DNA of 64,000 nucleotides, from positions 6,028,643 through 6,092,642 of the forward strand of contig JACAXG010000007.1 in the NCBI GenBank assembly GCA_018881555.1, given 5' to 3'. Below are positions 50,051 to 61,902 of the stretch, piece after piece. This stretch comes from Amblyornis subalaris (Eukaryota; Chordata; Aves; Passeriformes; Ptilonorhynchidae). Below the pieces are notes generated by a model. That model ran no database searches, was not told the origin of the DNA, and saw only the letters and a list, made by a program, of their open reading frames with translations. A program made the position numbers and the translations under genes. Positions within the stretch are counted from its first letter, which is position 1; every line of letters starts with the position of its first letter.

Positions 50051-51028
50051 CAATATATGGGAGTCAATAAAATGGGGGAGTCAATGTGGNAGCGTTTGGG
50101 AAGCAGGTGGAGTCGTTGTACAATACTATTAGAATTCTATTAATGATCACACAACTGAATAATTCCAGTTTAGTAATACTTCTCATATTTCAGACATGAT
50201 TAAACAAATGAGTTACAGACTCAGGCCAGTGAGGATGTAAATCTTTTGTGTTCTTTGAAGTTAACCTGCAGCTCATGAAGTATACAGTGAGGTATTAAAC
50301 AGATGACCTCNAAAANATGACATTTTGGTGATCACAGAAANGTATCAGCTGCATGGAAGCAACACTGAACACTGAGTTATAATCTCTAGAATAGTTAAAA
50401 GATGTTAAAAGTTCTGAAACTCAGATTTCAAGATTTCTTTTTCAGCTGTATGGTATGACAGTATATCTTGATTTTAATGCAAATTATTACTTTAAAATAT
50501 GACAGATTTATTTTATATTCTCCTCAGGATGATTTTAAGTACTCAGAGGACTGAATTTGCNGATAAATGACACAATTTAACTGAATAGTAAATAAAGTGT
50601 AGATTTGTCATTCTGTACTCTCCTGAATAATATAATTCTATGAAAATGTACTGTGAAACTTAATGATCTTCAGAATTGTAGAAACAGAAGAATATAAGAA
50701 TCTGTACAGAAAAGAAAAAAAAAGGGCATGCAGAGAACAGAAACCATTCGATGAAGTGTTGATTTATGTTCAAATAGAGCATATATAATACATTCAATGG
50801 AAGGTTTTGCGAGTTGAAATAATATATATTTTTTTTAATCTTGAAAAGAGGAATAATTTCACAGTCTCAGGTTCTATGCATGACTCTCCCAGAATGCCAA
50901 GTAAGGGGATGTATAAATCTCGCCTGCTGTAACATATAGACACTGACAGGGACAGAATGAGCACCAAAGCAAATATGAAGCAGAAATGATTTTTTATTAC
51001 TTTAGGTATTTCTAGCTGTCAGATAAAA
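50051..51028. other. Unique AT-rich noncoding DNA
   Basis: No gene or repeat recognised. Ns are somewhat clustered near 50311-50341. A pyrimidine stretch ending TTTTTTATTACTTTAG (ends 51005) could act as a splice acceptor for the small frame that follows. Confidence 0.45.
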
Positions 51029-51190
51029 ATGAAAGCATTGCTAAAAATTTTACGGAATGACAGCTATGCCTTATGGATAACATTCTACAGTTTGATGTAT
51101 GAGGCAGAAAATGTGAAAAATATTGTGAAGCACCACCTTGACACAATGATGGAATGCCACAGGAAGCATGCTAACTCCAGAAGTATGTAG
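51029..51190 (+). other. 53-codon open frame, possible terminal exon or retrocopy
   Basis: The frame starts MKALLKILRNDSYALWITF and ends HLDTMMECHRKHANSRSM at a TAG. It stays open upstream to about 50990, past a plausible splice acceptor at 51005. It is followed 14 bases later by AATAAA (51204-51209) and 23 bases after that by a 19-A run. This stop, signal, spacing and A-run order is what a gene's last exon or a polyadenylated retrocopy would show. I do not recognise the protein. At 53 codons it can be chance, and the opposite strand is also open here. Confidence 0.2.
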
Positions 51191-51203
51191 TAGACCACTG
51201 TTA

Positions 51204-51263
51204 AATAAAGAAAGGAGACTTCAGGTCCTGTCAAAAAAAAAAAAAAAAAAAGAAAGAAAAAGA
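51204..51263 (+). other. AATAAA signal plus poly-A/A-rich tract
   Basis: AATAAA at 51204-51209, then AGGTCCTGTC and an uninterrupted run of 19 A from 51233, then AGAAAGAAAAAG. The 23-base gap from signal to A-run is the normal cleavage distance. This favours insertion of a polyadenylated transcript, though a chance arrangement is possible. Similar GAAA..GAGA..CCTGTC lead-ins precede A-rich runs at 52.70 and 57.89 kb. Confidence 0.4.
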
Positions 51264-52048
51264 AGCATCTAAACACTCTGTCTTTAGAAGAACAAAAGTT
51301 GCAAAACTTTTTAAACAGCTGCCCAAGTTCTGACGGTCTAGTTTGAACAGGATTACCCCTTGGAGTTTCAATAGGTACAGAGTGTTTTGCAAACATTTGT
51401 GTTACACCCTTTACAAAGCATCAGAGGGCACACCAATTCCAGCATCGCAGATTTTTATTACAACAGACTACATATTTTTTAAAAGCACTCAGATAAAGCA
51501 TGTGAAGGCTCAACAGGCAGTAGTTATGTGACTAAAGCAATTTAAAATAACTATTATAGTCTCATGCATCAAAGTCTGCTCCAAGCCTGACTACAAACAG
51601 TGAAAAGCTGAAAATAAGTACCAAATTCACGGAACATTCATTTAAATGTAGACTTAACATCACAAATACATACCATTAGCTAGATGAACCTGTATGTTTC
51701 ATACTTCAGTATTGTCCTGTGCTCTCCCCTTAAAGCCAGGTCCCCACGTGAACCCCAGTTTGTGCTTAAAACAAGTTTAGGGAGGATCAAATGGAACAAG
51801 GCCTACAAAATCTGACCCAAGCAGAAATAAATCAGCTTACTAAGTTCAGACAAAAAATGTAAGGCCAAATCACACAACAACAGATTCAGAAATATATAAA
51901 TTTTTTTCTTAACTGATAGNAAGTAACAGATCTCTACTAGGGAATAAAGGAATTAAATATTGTGTATGTTGAAAGTGGGAAGCAATCTTTAATTTAGACA
52001 CAAGGAAAACTTATATTTTTAACCACAGCATTGCAGACACATCTAGAA
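51264..52048. other. Unique noncoding DNA
   Basis: No gene or repeat recognised. Confidence 0.5.
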
Positions 52049-52108
52049 ACACAGAATCATTTAGGNTGAAAAAGACCTCTAAGATCTAGGACCTCTAAGA
52101 CCTGTGAG
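52049..52108 (-). mobile_element. Short CR1-like 3' tail, minus strand, with small internal duplication
   Basis: ACAGAATCATTTAGG-TGAAAAAGACCTCTAAGATC matches a third CR1 3'-end type (CTTTAGGTTGGAAAAGACCTC). The match then breaks: GACCTCTAAGA is repeated about 17 bases on, a small tandem duplication. The following 90 bases (to about 52200) may be decayed remainder, but I cannot align them by eye. Confidence 0.65.
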
Positions 52109-53734
52109 AGATGCTTTCAATACTCTTGTTTTAGAAGACCATTCGAGCTCAACCTTTCAAAGGTTCTAACCATAGAAAGAAAAGTNATTCCTAACATGCA
52201 GCAAAATTTGAGTGGAGGCAAGCTTGTATCAATAGCAACTTAGGAGGTATTATTTAGTTTCATAGCCAATATTTTAAGTGAAATAATTTTTGTGCACCTA
52301 TAAAGAAAAATCACAGCAAGAGTTCTTACATTAATATATTCTAAATTAATATGTGCCAGAGGAGAAAGTCCACTGAAGAAGTTTGGCCTTGTTGACAGTA
52401 GTTGATGTGCAGGTATGATTGATGTCTGCCTTTCCTCCAAGGATAAATGGAAAGCTGGCAAATGCCACATATACATAATGCCTTGGATTTTAAGCCAAAT
52501 TGATTTGCAGACATCGTACTTGACATTTCCCCCTCAATATTTCAAATTATTTCTTGGTGCATGTTGCATGTTTATATAATATGTTTTGCTGCACAGTCTG
52601 GTTTTATCATATCTCCTTTAGGCTTTCTCCAGGCAGCTGCAGTTATAAATAGGCCAAAAGCATTGTTTGTAGCAGAGATGAAATAGAGATTACCCCTGTC
52701 AAAAAAAAAAAANTTAAAAATAAAGAAAAAGGCCAAGAAGAAGTGAGGCCTTTGTATTGAATCATTAGCAGTACACTGAATTTTTATTCCACTTACTCTA
52801 AACTGCCGCCCAGGTTACTGCTGCTTGTTTCTTTTAAGAGGTGGTAAAATAATAAAGGAGAACTTTGGCCTTTCTGATATGTGCTGTGAAGTTGAAATAA
52901 CCATGGAAAGCATTTCAGAGGTCTCGTTGGCATACNGATGGTCCTGCTGGAGTTCAGGGAAAATACAAGCTGTGTGACCTCAGATCTGGTCTCAGGACAT
53001 GAGAGATGCCAGTGGAGGTTTTACCCAGTGTCTCCTGTGATTCTGCTCTGCTGTTGACTCTGGTTTGTCATGTTCCATGCCTGTTACTGAACAAAATAAC
53101 CTGATCTATGCTTCAGGGCTTCCTTCTCTTCCTGTTTCTGTTTCATCAAAATAGGGGGNAAAAAAAAAAAAGAAAAGCAGAGTTTATCAGCTTATGGGGT
53201 TTATATTTATTCCTGGGAGACATACACAAAGCCTAGGGCAACAATTNTGTGTGTGATATTTTCTGTTACAGTCAGGACTCCAACTGCTATTTCTGTGCTA
53301 TTTCTGNGTCTGTGTTACAAGAACTTGGTGAGCCAAGGTCTAGCTACAAGTGGAAAACGAGTAACTGCAGCACACCTGGCAATCAGCAAACAGACACTTG
53401 TTTGCTCAAACACTTTTAAGCACAGCACATCGATTTCCNCTCTGCCATCTTCACACATAACTAAAATGGATAAAATCCCGAGCAAAGAAGGTGGAACTCC
53501 AGATATTGATCCCCAGACTCCTATTGACAAGTGCAAGTTAAAACATAAATATAACCAATCTGAGTTTCACCTCAAGTTAAACCCCTAGGCATGCTGTGAA
53601 TATCTGAACTGTGAAAATTTGCCTACAGGCAAAACAGTTTGTTGGAACTGTAGCACTCCAGTTAGAAATAAGGGTGTGTGAGTAGTTGTAAACAGCTCAG
53701 CAGGCATTGAGCTATCTTTCCACTTCTCCATCAA
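52109..53734. other. Unique noncoding DNA with A-rich tracts
   Basis: Contains an A-run at 52701-52712 following ACCCCTGTC, and another at about 53158-53171. The 111-codon plus frame at 53253-53588 crosses two Ns and shows no domain I know. No gene is called. Confidence 0.45.
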
Positions 53735-53822
53735 TTAAAAAAAAAAAAGGGCAGTGAAAAAACCCCCAAAACATGGTAAAAACCAAACCCCAAAAATAAA
53801 CAAAACCCACCAAAAACCCAAG
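53735..53822. repeat. A/C-rich low-complexity tract
   Basis: AAAAAACCCCCAAAACATGG, AAACCAAACCCCAAAAATAAAC and similar units; nearly all A and C on the plus strand. The minus strand carries several short G-runs separated by T-rich spacers. Confidence 0.8.
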
Positions 53823-56800
53823 AGCCAGTTATTTGTTATCCTATACACATCCTTCTTTTCAAAACCTTCAAATATTAGGCTAGCATTTGCATTTTCTTTG
53901 TCCCTAAAGAGTAAAGCACCAAACCGTACTTGAAATGGATACGGGTTCTTCTTTCAACGTTTGGAGACTGAAGAACCAGTGCTTCATAACTTTGCCATTT
54001 TAAGATCAAACTAACTCGCATCAACTTGTTTTATGGCAACCAAATGGATACAATCGTGCTGAAAAGAAGCTGAAACAAAACTGCTTTAAGCTGTTGTACT
54101 CCATCATTAGAGCCAGATCTAAGTCAACATTGAATGCTACTAACTCATATATCCACGTTATCCAGAAAACACCTTGGCATGAAGATGATAAATAGTTTTT
54201 ATTATTATCACCACCTTATTTCTCAAAACGGGATGAAACCTTTAAACCTTGAACCTCTCACTAGATAACTTCCATGTCTTGTTACCATACTTAGCTATCC
54301 AAAAGTACAGAAATGGAGCCTTGCTTAACATCAGAACTCAATAAGTAATTAGCACAAACTAGAAATCACAGAATAGCCTATATTTAGATGGTATAATAAA
54401 AGCAGCAAATACCTGCATTCCACTGCATGTCCATTGCATGCAACCACATCAGAGTTAATTCTGAGTGACTGTATCAGCACGACTGCAAGGAGGTCTTTGC
54501 AACCCTCTGTTCATCACCANCTTATAATTAATGTTTCCCATTTTTTGTCTAGAACTCCTGCTGTCTTGCAAACCAAAAGTACTAATCAAACCATCTGTCA
54601 GATGTCCTGGAAGCATCAGACAAAAGCACAACATACAGGAAAATTTAACCCTCTTGCTTTCACTGCCACCACACTCCCGCCACACTCACTTTGGGACTCT
54701 TGAGCAAAAGGGAAAGAAAACACACATTCTTTTCAAAACATTCGAATTCAAACCACCAATAACATGAGAAATGGCGAGAGAAGAACTGCTGCTAACTGGG
54801 GTCATAGAATATAAAGCAATCATCTCTGTGTTATAAAATTAAACCAGGTCAAACCAACATTGTCCCAAATTAACTTTATAACCCAGTTCAAAATTGCTTC
54901 TTGACATTGACTGATAGCTTGGTGTCTGAGAGCAATGCGTTAGTTTACATCTCCCAAAACATAACAATTTAGACAATACACTCACAGGTGAGACTTCACT
55001 TTTTATTTTGGTGANACTTTGGTTTTTATTTTAACCCCTTCTGAAAATAAGCAAAATAATATTTTTCTTTGATGGGAGCTATAGGTCAGTTATATGATAA
55101 TATANTGGCTCATATATGAATGAATGCTTGGTCACCTTTTTGTCCCCCTAAAAGCATAACCATCACAGAAACAAAAAGTATTGTTAAAAACATTTACCTG
55201 TATTTCTCAGGAGAGTTGCAAGGGATCAGAGATGGATATCTTTGAACTCATTTTGAATTACACACACTGAATTTTTTTATATATGGAAATCTTCCTATTT
55301 GCTCTCTCTGGAAAAGCTTGGCTGATCAGCAATCCAATAGTCATTTTCTTGCCCTGAAACAAAACCTAAGGCATTTACTTTGTTACTATTTGTTCTTTAC
55401 TTAGGCACACTTACTGATTTCAGTGGGCGTTTAACAGAGCAAGAACTGGAAATAAAAATGGATGAAGACATTAACATCTGTTCACCCGGAAAGAATATTT
55501 GTTTTTTCCTTGGCTTACTTTGTATACCTGCTGCTGAATAAAACAGGCAATAGCACAGTTATTAACAGAACATTGCAAAATGAATAGTTCATATAATAGT
55601 TTATATAATAGTTTATAAAATCCTCTAGAGAGATTAAGGACAGGAGGGAGACCTGATATTTTTCTGAACTATACATTGAAATTCTGTCATCAGGCAGTAA
55701 GAGTCTAGCAGGGCTTCAGCTGTGGGACTGCACAAATGCTTTTGACAACTCAAAAACCTCTTGGATACACTGCAGAGGGAAATTCAGGAAAGTAGTAGCT
55801 CTCAAATGAACTTCACGATACATTGCTGAGTCTCCTACTAAAACCACATCACAGCAGTAACTCATAAGCAACCTTTGTTTTGTGTGAACTGAGTCCACAG
55901 CTTCTGCTCTCATTCNTCCTTTCTTCCTGTAATACTAAACAGTAGAGGCTTTGGCTCTTTGCTTCTTGTACCACAGATTTCACTTTTGATTTTGATTCTC
56001 AGGAGAACACTTTGGACTTGTATTTTGCAGGGACATATGGTACAGATGTTCCATGGGTCCTTCTAGACTAAATGTCTATTTATATCAGTTGTCTGTTATG
56101 CTAAATGAGCAGACTAAATGACTTCTTGTCCTTATCAATCTGTGCTCTTTAGTAAAAAAACTTTAGCTTCACCTGCTCCACACTGCTGGTTTCTACTCTG
56201 TACATTCCAATTTCTTTCTTCTTACTGTAACAGGTTCTTTCTGGAAAAGAGCAATAAAGGCAAAGCNTAAGATGTATTCACAGTTGTCCTTTATCATACA
56301 CTTCTTCAAAAATAATTGAAACAAAACTTCATTAATTCAAACCTNTCTTCTTTTTCCCCTTGATGCTAAACCAGAAGATATCTCAATATCAATTCCCTGA
56401 GATCTCCAAGTGATTTGCTCATACTCTTGACTGACAGAAGCATTGACTCTGCCTATGCAAACTGAGGGTGCATAGCAAAGGTTTCCAAATCTAAGTGAGC
56501 TACCTGCCAGATTTTGAAATAGAAATTCAGCAAAAACCAGTAATATTGTACCTTAAACTCCTGTAGGTAGTAAAAGACTGATTTCTCCATAGGAAGGTCT
56601 GAGTTATTTCTGTATCTGCCTTTGTTTCTTTAATTTACCAGCTATTTTCATTATATTAAAAGCATCAGGCACTGTGCAACAGAGCAATGACCTTCTTTGC
56701 AACANAGAACTTCTCACATATTGCTTTCTTGTGCATGGATGTGTCTTCTGCTATATGAAGACATCATAATGGAAAGCTTACTGNCTAATTTCAGCCAGTT

Positions 56801-57895
56801 TCTTTGTAAAATATTTATATTATGCTCCTTCTGCTAATTCTGTCCAGTAAGCCATAGATGACCAATCACTCATTTTCTCAAGCATTCAATCTAGATAAGG
56901 CCCTAAATCTCTTTGAGAAATCACCAAGTCCTTGAAATTTCAAAGTTTGGCAGCCTGAGCTTCCTATGTCAAAAGGTTATGAGCACTCTTTTGTGTCTTC
57001 ACAGATTTTACAGCACCACTGCTATGCATTCTTAACGTGAAATCACAGTCTGAGGCTGGAATGCAAACCTACCTTCCAAACAGATGCAGAACCTAATAGT
57101 CGTCTAACTTACAATTAAATGCCATCAAAGTTATGTTATGTTTGTATGTCTCTGGAAATTAGCTGATAGATAANAAAAAAAAGAATAGTTCACTTGGTCT
57201 ACATGGTTTGGCCGGAAAATTAGACAATAAATGGGGATAAAAATCAACAGAATATCCCAGCTGCTAATTTCTTAGTCAACAGGCTCCAGACTTGTCTGAT
57301 AATAATCACCCAATACCCTCCCAGGACTATGAACTGTCCAAATAAAAAGATGGATCAAGGAGAATATTTTATGCATTTCAGAGTTGTTCAGATGGACTAT
57401 AATTGAAGTTTGACTCTAGTGAATTTGANTGAAAGTAAAAGGGAGAGCATTTGCGGTTGTAGGGAGAGAACTGTAGTACAACTGTGAAAGTGTTTGATGT
57501 GCAGAAATTCCTATGAATATGCTGAGCTATTTCTTAAAACTTCACATTAATTATTTGTCAGTGTGAGTAAACACTTTGGCTGTGTTTGCAGGCAGATTCA
57601 AGACTGAGCCAGAAGGTACAGCAGTGGCTGGAAGAGACAATGCTGAAGTGCTATCTTACGGTTATTCTTTACTTCACAATTTTAAGAACAGGTGTGTTTG
57701 CTGTCGTTTATGATCTTTCTTTTACCAATAGCACAAATTTTTTAAAGAGATGGTAGATTTCACTTCCATCACCCACTTCAACAGACAAACCTGAGTTTTT
57801 CCTGGTTGCACATAGTCACTCCCCACAGGTAAAGAGCACCTGCTACACACAGTTGTAGAAAAATGAGTCTGAAAGAGAATGCAAAGGCCCTGTCA
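53823..57895. other. Unique AT-rich noncoding DNA
   Basis: No gene recognised. AATCACAGAATAGCCTATATTTAGATGG at about 54364-54391 might be a last trace of a CR1 tail but is too short to call. A perfect 12-bp duplication lies at 55591-55614. Frames of 89 codons or fewer are chance-sized. Confidence 0.45.
55591..55614. repeat. 12-bp perfect tandem duplication
   Basis: ATATAATAGTTT occurs twice in direct succession, with a partial third unit before it (GAATAGTTC). An AT-rich simple duplication. Confidence 0.9.
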
Positions 57896-57990
57896 TAAAA
57901 AAAATAAAAAGGAAAAAANTTGGTTTGTTTTATGTGGGGTTTTTTGGTGGATTTTGGGGGGTTTTTTTGAATTTTGGTTGATTGGTGGTC
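57893..57990. repeat. A-rich run followed by G/T-rich low-complexity tract
   Basis: CCCTGTCATAAAAAAAATAAAAAGG passes into TTGGTTTG, TGTGGGGTTTTTTGGTGG, TTTTGGGGGGTTTTTTTG and GGTTGATTGGTGG. Four or more G-runs on the plus strand between T spacers could allow a G-quadruplex, although some runs are only two bases long. Confidence 0.8.
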
Positions 57991-58973
57991 GTTACTTAAC
58001 CAGATATTTTCAGCAATTCAAATGCCTAAGTGATACTCAGGGCTAGCANAAGTTTTAGGGACTCACCTAAAGAAAATAGCAATTACCTTCCTTCCCCCAG
58101 TCCCAGTGAAACCCTACCACTTCCACACTAGAACAAAGTGTTCTTACTCCCTTTGTCTAAACTTAAGGAATACAATCTATCCGAGTGAGGCAATGCATTA
58201 ATCCACACTCAAAGCAGACAACTGTGCTACAATGAGGTGATAAAAGAGTNCTCTGCAAGTGACAATGTCCTGTCNACAAAAGCCATCAATGGATGCCTCC
58301 ACGACGCCGTAGAGGAGACCAACTCCTGTATCACACTAGACTTATGAGATAGTAGATCACAGTGTCCTTATCTAAACCACTCCTCAGCTCCTCGGACATC
58401 GGTCTGTGGCTGACTTCGCCCTAGGGGTTTATCAAAGAGGAAGNTGTTATTGGAAAATACATCTCCATTTTCTACCACTTGACTTTTCTTGTCTTCAGGA
58501 AGTGATGGGAAAACAGGGAGTAGTTGCTACATGATGCATTTCTTTCATTTCCTTGGCAGAGGAGTTGACTTGAAATTAGAAGCTGAAGGCTGAATTCAAG
58601 CTCTCCTCTCCTCAGTGCTGAAACCTCTTTACTTCCAAAGTTATAAACTCCAGTTGCAATAACCCATTGTGTACTCGAAGGGTCACTCCCCCAAACCAAA
58701 TTGGAATAGGGAGCTGAACTCAGCNTATAGGAAGAGAGCAACTGGTATTTTATCCTCTGTGGGCTTCCGAGCACCTAACTCACATGAAGCACACCTTGGG
58801 ATTCAAGGGTTTGAAAGAGAATTTACTATTTATCTTGATAACCATTGGTAAACTCAACTTACCAGCACCTCATCAAGGTGCTGCAGTGTAAGCTGCCTAG
58901 ATTTCAAGAATATTCTAAGTATTTAAATATTTATGCAGTGTTTTATTTCAAGATTTCCAACTTATTTAGCAAA
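57991..58973. other. Noncoding DNA
   Basis: The 58250-58440 stretch is clearly GC-richer, with several CpG dinucleotides (CACGACGCCGTAG, TTCGCCCTAGGGG), unusual for its neighbours. I recognise no exon or repeat in it. A 100-codon minus frame at 58472-58774 crosses an N. Confidence 0.4.
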
Positions 58974-59005
58974 ATATTATTATTATTATTATTACTATTA
59001 TTACT
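58974..59005. repeat. (ATT)n microsatellite
   Basis: ATTATTATTATTATTACTATTATTAC, about ten units with one interruption. Confidence 0.92.
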
Positions 59006-60550
59006 TACAAAAATATAATGTACTTTATTGGTTTGACTTTTGCCAGGAAAGCAATTGGAATACATTATCATTCCTACCACTGTTACAGGAATTGCAAATG
59101 GAAAACATGCCACATGGAGTTATTTGCTTTCTGCATTAGGCAGAGACACATTTGCAGTGCCAAATGACTTTTGACATTTAATTTGAAGCCCAAGCTACCT
59201 TATAGCTAGCTGTCTTGGAATAATAATGATAGAGAACCAAAGCATTTTATTTCTAGCAATGGATTTTTCTGGTTGCCTTAAGTAAATGAAAATACATCTT
59301 ATGGTCAATACCTCATACTTGGAAACTTTCTTTTCTTCAGCAAACTCTTTGGTCTGTTCAAGGGCAGAATCATCTGTGTATTCTGTTTGGGATTGGGTTT
59401 TGTTTAATGGAGAGCTAACNAAAATATCAATATTTAAATACATGTTCCTGTTATCTTCATATTTTCATTAGTAATGGAAGAAGTTTCCCAAACAAAACTT
59501 TTGACAAAGTATGTTTNGAGCTAAAATAATGTGTGAACTTGTGCAGAATGTGATTTGTTTTGGGGAAAACTCCAGTCATGCTCCAGTTATATCTCATGCC
59601 TACCATTGTCCTGGGGGTACATAGTCTGAAGTTTTTGAGGCATTTTTTGAAAGTTTTTAGATGTCAAATAGCTGAAGTTGTTTATTTGCTTAAATTCAGA
59701 TATCCCGTATGTATTCGTATTCCATCCTGGCCTGAACCCTACAGTATTTGTTATACCTTAACTAAACAAGTGGTAAAGAATCAGCAAGATTTGAAGCAGG
59801 ACCACAGATCAATATTCAGAGAGAATTTGCTGTTCCAGACTATAAGACCCTGACTGATGTGGTGGAGCACTTGAGAGCTACTTTCAGAGCAAGGTACTGC
59901 TTGATGTATAAAGANTGGCAGAAAACAGGGCCAATTGAAGGCAGCAGTAATATGTGTAAAGAGATATGACATTATGTACGCACACCACTGTAGCAGTTTT
60001 TAAAGAATTAATGTTACAGAACTGTTGAAACGTTCTCAATGACACATAAGGCAACAAATCAGGATCTCAAGGAAAAAAGTGTTATACTTTGAGCGTCATT
60101 AGTATGGACATCAGTTATGTGCGCAAGGAAGTTTCTTCGTCTAGGAGAGGCCAAATTAAGAAGCTGAGCACTTAGAATAAAAAAGAGGTATCAATTATCT
60201 ATGTAATATTTACATGCAAGGCTCTTCATCAGTAAGGGCAACAATGCATGTTTAAAAAAATTTAATAACCATCCTCCTTTGACTGTTTCTTCCATCAGTG
60301 TTTACTGAGGACACAAACCAGATTAGTTTCACATTTTAACAGTATAGGCCCAATTAATTACCCNATGATATCCATTTGCTGTATCTCACAAAGGAGCAGT
60401 TCCCATCGACACCCATAACTGATGGCTCTTACACGAAATTCATTCCTCAAGCAAATTACCCAGCTTAAAAGTTCACCCGGCCTCTGCAAGAACATCAATA
60501 CTACGATTTGCATAGGCTTGCAAACAGAAACTTGAGTTGTGTCTCTTATG
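59006..60550. other. Unique noncoding DNA
   Basis: No gene recognised. The 97-codon plus frame at 59560-59853 resembles no family I know and lacks clear splice sites. Confidence 0.45.
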
Positions 60551-60621
60551 TGAGCAATAATTCTTTTCTGACCCAGTCTGTGTTGTGAACAATAAACAAC
60601 CCACTTTTGACCCAGTTCGTG
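60551..60621. repeat. Imperfect ~35-bp tandem duplication
   Basis: Copy one opens TGAGCAATAA and contains CTGACCCAGTCTGTG. Copy two, 35 bases later, opens TGAACAATAA and contains TTGACCCAGTTCGTG. The middle of the unit differs and copy two is a few bases longer, so the duplication is not recent. Confidence 0.75.
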
Positions 60622-61857
60622 CTGCTGTCTCAGTCAGTAGTTATGGTCTTAATTAGCTATTGCTTTCACAGAGTTTTAGTTTGTTTTCTGGTTTGCTCTT
60701 TATAAATCAGAGATGGCATATAGTCTAACTAACCAAACCACTGAAGCAGAAGCAAAGGGAAACAGCTATATGTGTTTATGTTAATCTCTTTAGAGACCAG
60801 GATTATTTGGATTAAAAGGAACAGCCATTCAAATAGTCTTTTCCTCACCCAGGGACAACTAATAATCTGAGTAGAAATACTAGACCATTAAAAAGAAAGC
60901 CAAAACAACTCTACTAACAAAGAATGTGTTTCAACTGCATAAAATCCTTTCCCCTATGGAAAAAAAAATAATTTTAGCAGTTTAGAGCAAGACTTAAAGT
61001 GTGAATAACAAATTGACACATGGTAAATTGGGTCAAATTTTAAATATACTTCATAAAGCCAATAAAAATTCTCCCTGAAAATGAAATGCTTATGAAAATG
61101 GAAGATGATGAAGAAAATGTCAGCTAGAATGATATGTCAAAAATGCAGTAAAATAATTTAAAANTTATCTGTAAAAATGATGAATCTCTATGTCCAAGTA
61201 CTCATGATTTAAAATCATAGCTATTAAACAAAAGTGCTTTGCTTCTTATTTATGACTAGCTAACTAAGTTTAAAATTCTTCAGTCAACAGAAACTAAAGC
61301 AATATAAGCAGCTCCTAAATGGGCACATTACAATTATATTCCCACTTCAAGAACTACTAACCAGAGTTAATAAAAAGAGAGGGCTGGCTTTATAAAATAA
61401 TTCATCCTCCATGTCGAAGTCTAATGCAGCTAATGTATTTCTTTATGTTAAAAGGAATAAGTCTTTATGTTCCCTAGCAACTCCCAGAAACTGTAGCGTT
61501 TGACTCTCCCATTTTCTCCCATTCGCCCTTGGACAGAGTCTGTATTTTTCACAAGAAGAATTTTTCATCTAAACAAATGTGTAGAACTTTATTTGCCTTT
61601 GAAAATATGTTCTGATGAACATTAATTGNTTTTATTATTTGTACTATTTTTGTCCTTAGCACAGATACCAGAGTAAAAACAAGCTCTGGGTTTATTCCAT
61701 GCCTTAGCCACCTACATATTTACTAACTACAACTTTCAGGGCCCAATTTCAAAATCTTGAGCCAAAAATGAACATAATATTAAATTAGAATGTTTGACTC
61801 AAGCCAAGATTTCACTTATTGTGATGGATTCTTTGTTATAACCCCTGAATTAACGAA
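60622..61857. other. Unique AT-rich noncoding DNA
   Basis: No gene or repeat recognised. The stretch 61000-61450 is AT-rich but complex and might include conserved noncoding sequence. Confidence 0.45.
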
Positions 61858-61902
61858 GAGAATCATAGAATATCCTGAGTTGGAAAGGACCCACAAGGAA
61901 TA
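61858..61902 (-). mobile_element. Short CR1-like 3' tail, minus strand
   Basis: AGAATCATAGAATATCCTGAGTTGGAAAGGACCCACAAGGA matches another known avian repeat 3' end (ATCCTGAGTTGGAAGGGACCCA). Only about 45 bases remain before unrelated sequence. Confidence 0.7.

Noticed and set aside
54364..54392. Possible CR1 tail (AATCACAGAATAGCC)
   Set aside because: Only about 15 bases match, and the expected TTGGAAGG block does not follow.
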